A DNA stretch of 6,027 bases from Candidatus Poribacteria bacterium (lineage in GTDB: Bacteria; Poribacteria; WGA-4E; UBA9662): assembly GCA_002697225.1 (NCBI GenBank), contig NZUQ01000008.1:1-6027 (forward strand), given 5' to 3'. The notes under the pieces were generated by a model, which did not search any database, was not told the DNA's origin, and saw only the letters and a program-made list of their open reading frames with translations. Below are positions 5,752 through 6,027 of the stretch, in pieces; within the stretch, counting starts at the first letter, position 1, and every line of letters starts with the position of its first letter. The translations under genes were made by a program, and so were the position numbers.

Positions 5752-6027
5752 TTAGATGAAAGTTTCATCTAAAACCAATGTTTGATCCCGTTCAGGACCA
5801 ACAGAAACTATGGCAATTGGCACTTCTAAGAATTGGGCGATGAAATCGCAATAGTCTTTTAAATCTTCTGGAAGATCCTTTACCTGACGAAGCCCAACTG
5901 TTGGTGTTTTCCAACCAGGTAATGTTTCGTATACCGGACTGCAGGCTTCCAGTGTGGATAGGCTAGTTGGAAACCCTTCCAATTCTTTGCCATTGTACTG
6001 GTAACCGGTACAAACTTTTATTTCGTC
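5752..6027 (-). CDS. purA: Adenylosuccinate synthetase, C-terminal part (5' end outside window)
   Basis: The frame is open to the right edge and ends at TAA (5754-5752). The last 91 residues are visible, of roughly 420-430 in bacterial PurA. The enzyme joins IMP and aspartate using GTP to make adenylosuccinate, the first committed step to AMP, in the cytoplasm. Diagnostic segments are DEIKVCTGYQYNGKELE at the start of the visible part, SPVYETLPGWKTP (about residues 30-42), the DLPEDLKDYCDFI helix, and the closing SVGPERDQT (75-83) that contributes to the nucleotide-binding end of the fold. The TTG at 5982 is internal, not a start. The P-loop and IMP-binding region lie outside the window. The assignment is secure because the C-terminal signature is very conserved. 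Confidence 0.96.
   Translation of the reverse strand, partial: DEIKVCTGYQYNGKELEGFPTSLSTLEACSPVYETLPGWKTPTVGLRQVKDLPEDLKDYCDFIAQFLEVPIAIVSVGPERDQTLVLDETFI

Noticed and set aside
1..6027. CRISPR array, insertion sequence or transposase
   Set aside because: No regularly spaced repeats, no transposase or integrase motifs, and no terminal inverted repeats flanking the G+C-rich segment were found.

Overview
The window looks like part of the chromosome of a free-living or symbiotic, sulfatase-rich bacterium. Candidate groups are Planctomycetota, Poribacteria or Latescibacterota; this is inferred from gene content and the lineage cannot be fixed from 6 kb. Both tRNAs lack an encoded CCA end. The promoters are sigma-70-like and the terminators are ordinary rho-independent hairpins.

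Layout, left to right. (1) The C-terminal half of a type I sulfatase on the + strand runs in from the left edge and ends at a terminator. (2) A good promoter drives the beginning of a sugar ABC-transporter substrate-binding protein gene. That gene is broken twice: by one extra A in an A7 run, and by truncation at a 20-base imperfect palindrome. (3) From about 1430 to 2990 the sequence becomes visibly richer in G+C. It carries a secreted protein with a thioredoxin-like region whose reading frame is crossed by a single in-frame TGA at 1732-1734. A hairpin just downstream of that TGA fits the published geometry of a bacterial SECIS element, so this is a candidate selenoprotein. The alternative is a nonsense-mutated gene. 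(4) A gene-poor stretch (2779-3320) holds a 12-base direct repeat and possible coding remnants. (5) On the - strand lies a complete 568-residue sulfatase with its own ribosome binding site, promoter, operator-like dyad and terminator. (6) Further right on the - strand lies a purA - tRNA-Lys(TTT) - tRNA-Glu(TTC) arrangement. The tRNA pair has its own TTGACA promoter immediately after purA and a strong terminator.

How the genes work together: the two sulfatases and the sugar-binding protein remnant suggest a locus for scavenging sulfated carbohydrates. The purA/tRNA block is housekeeping. The candidate selenoprotein has no obvious functional tie to either, and its composition suggests it arrived separately. 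It is the main item of interest, and the decisive test is whether relatives carry Sec/Cys or an ordinary residue at position 91.
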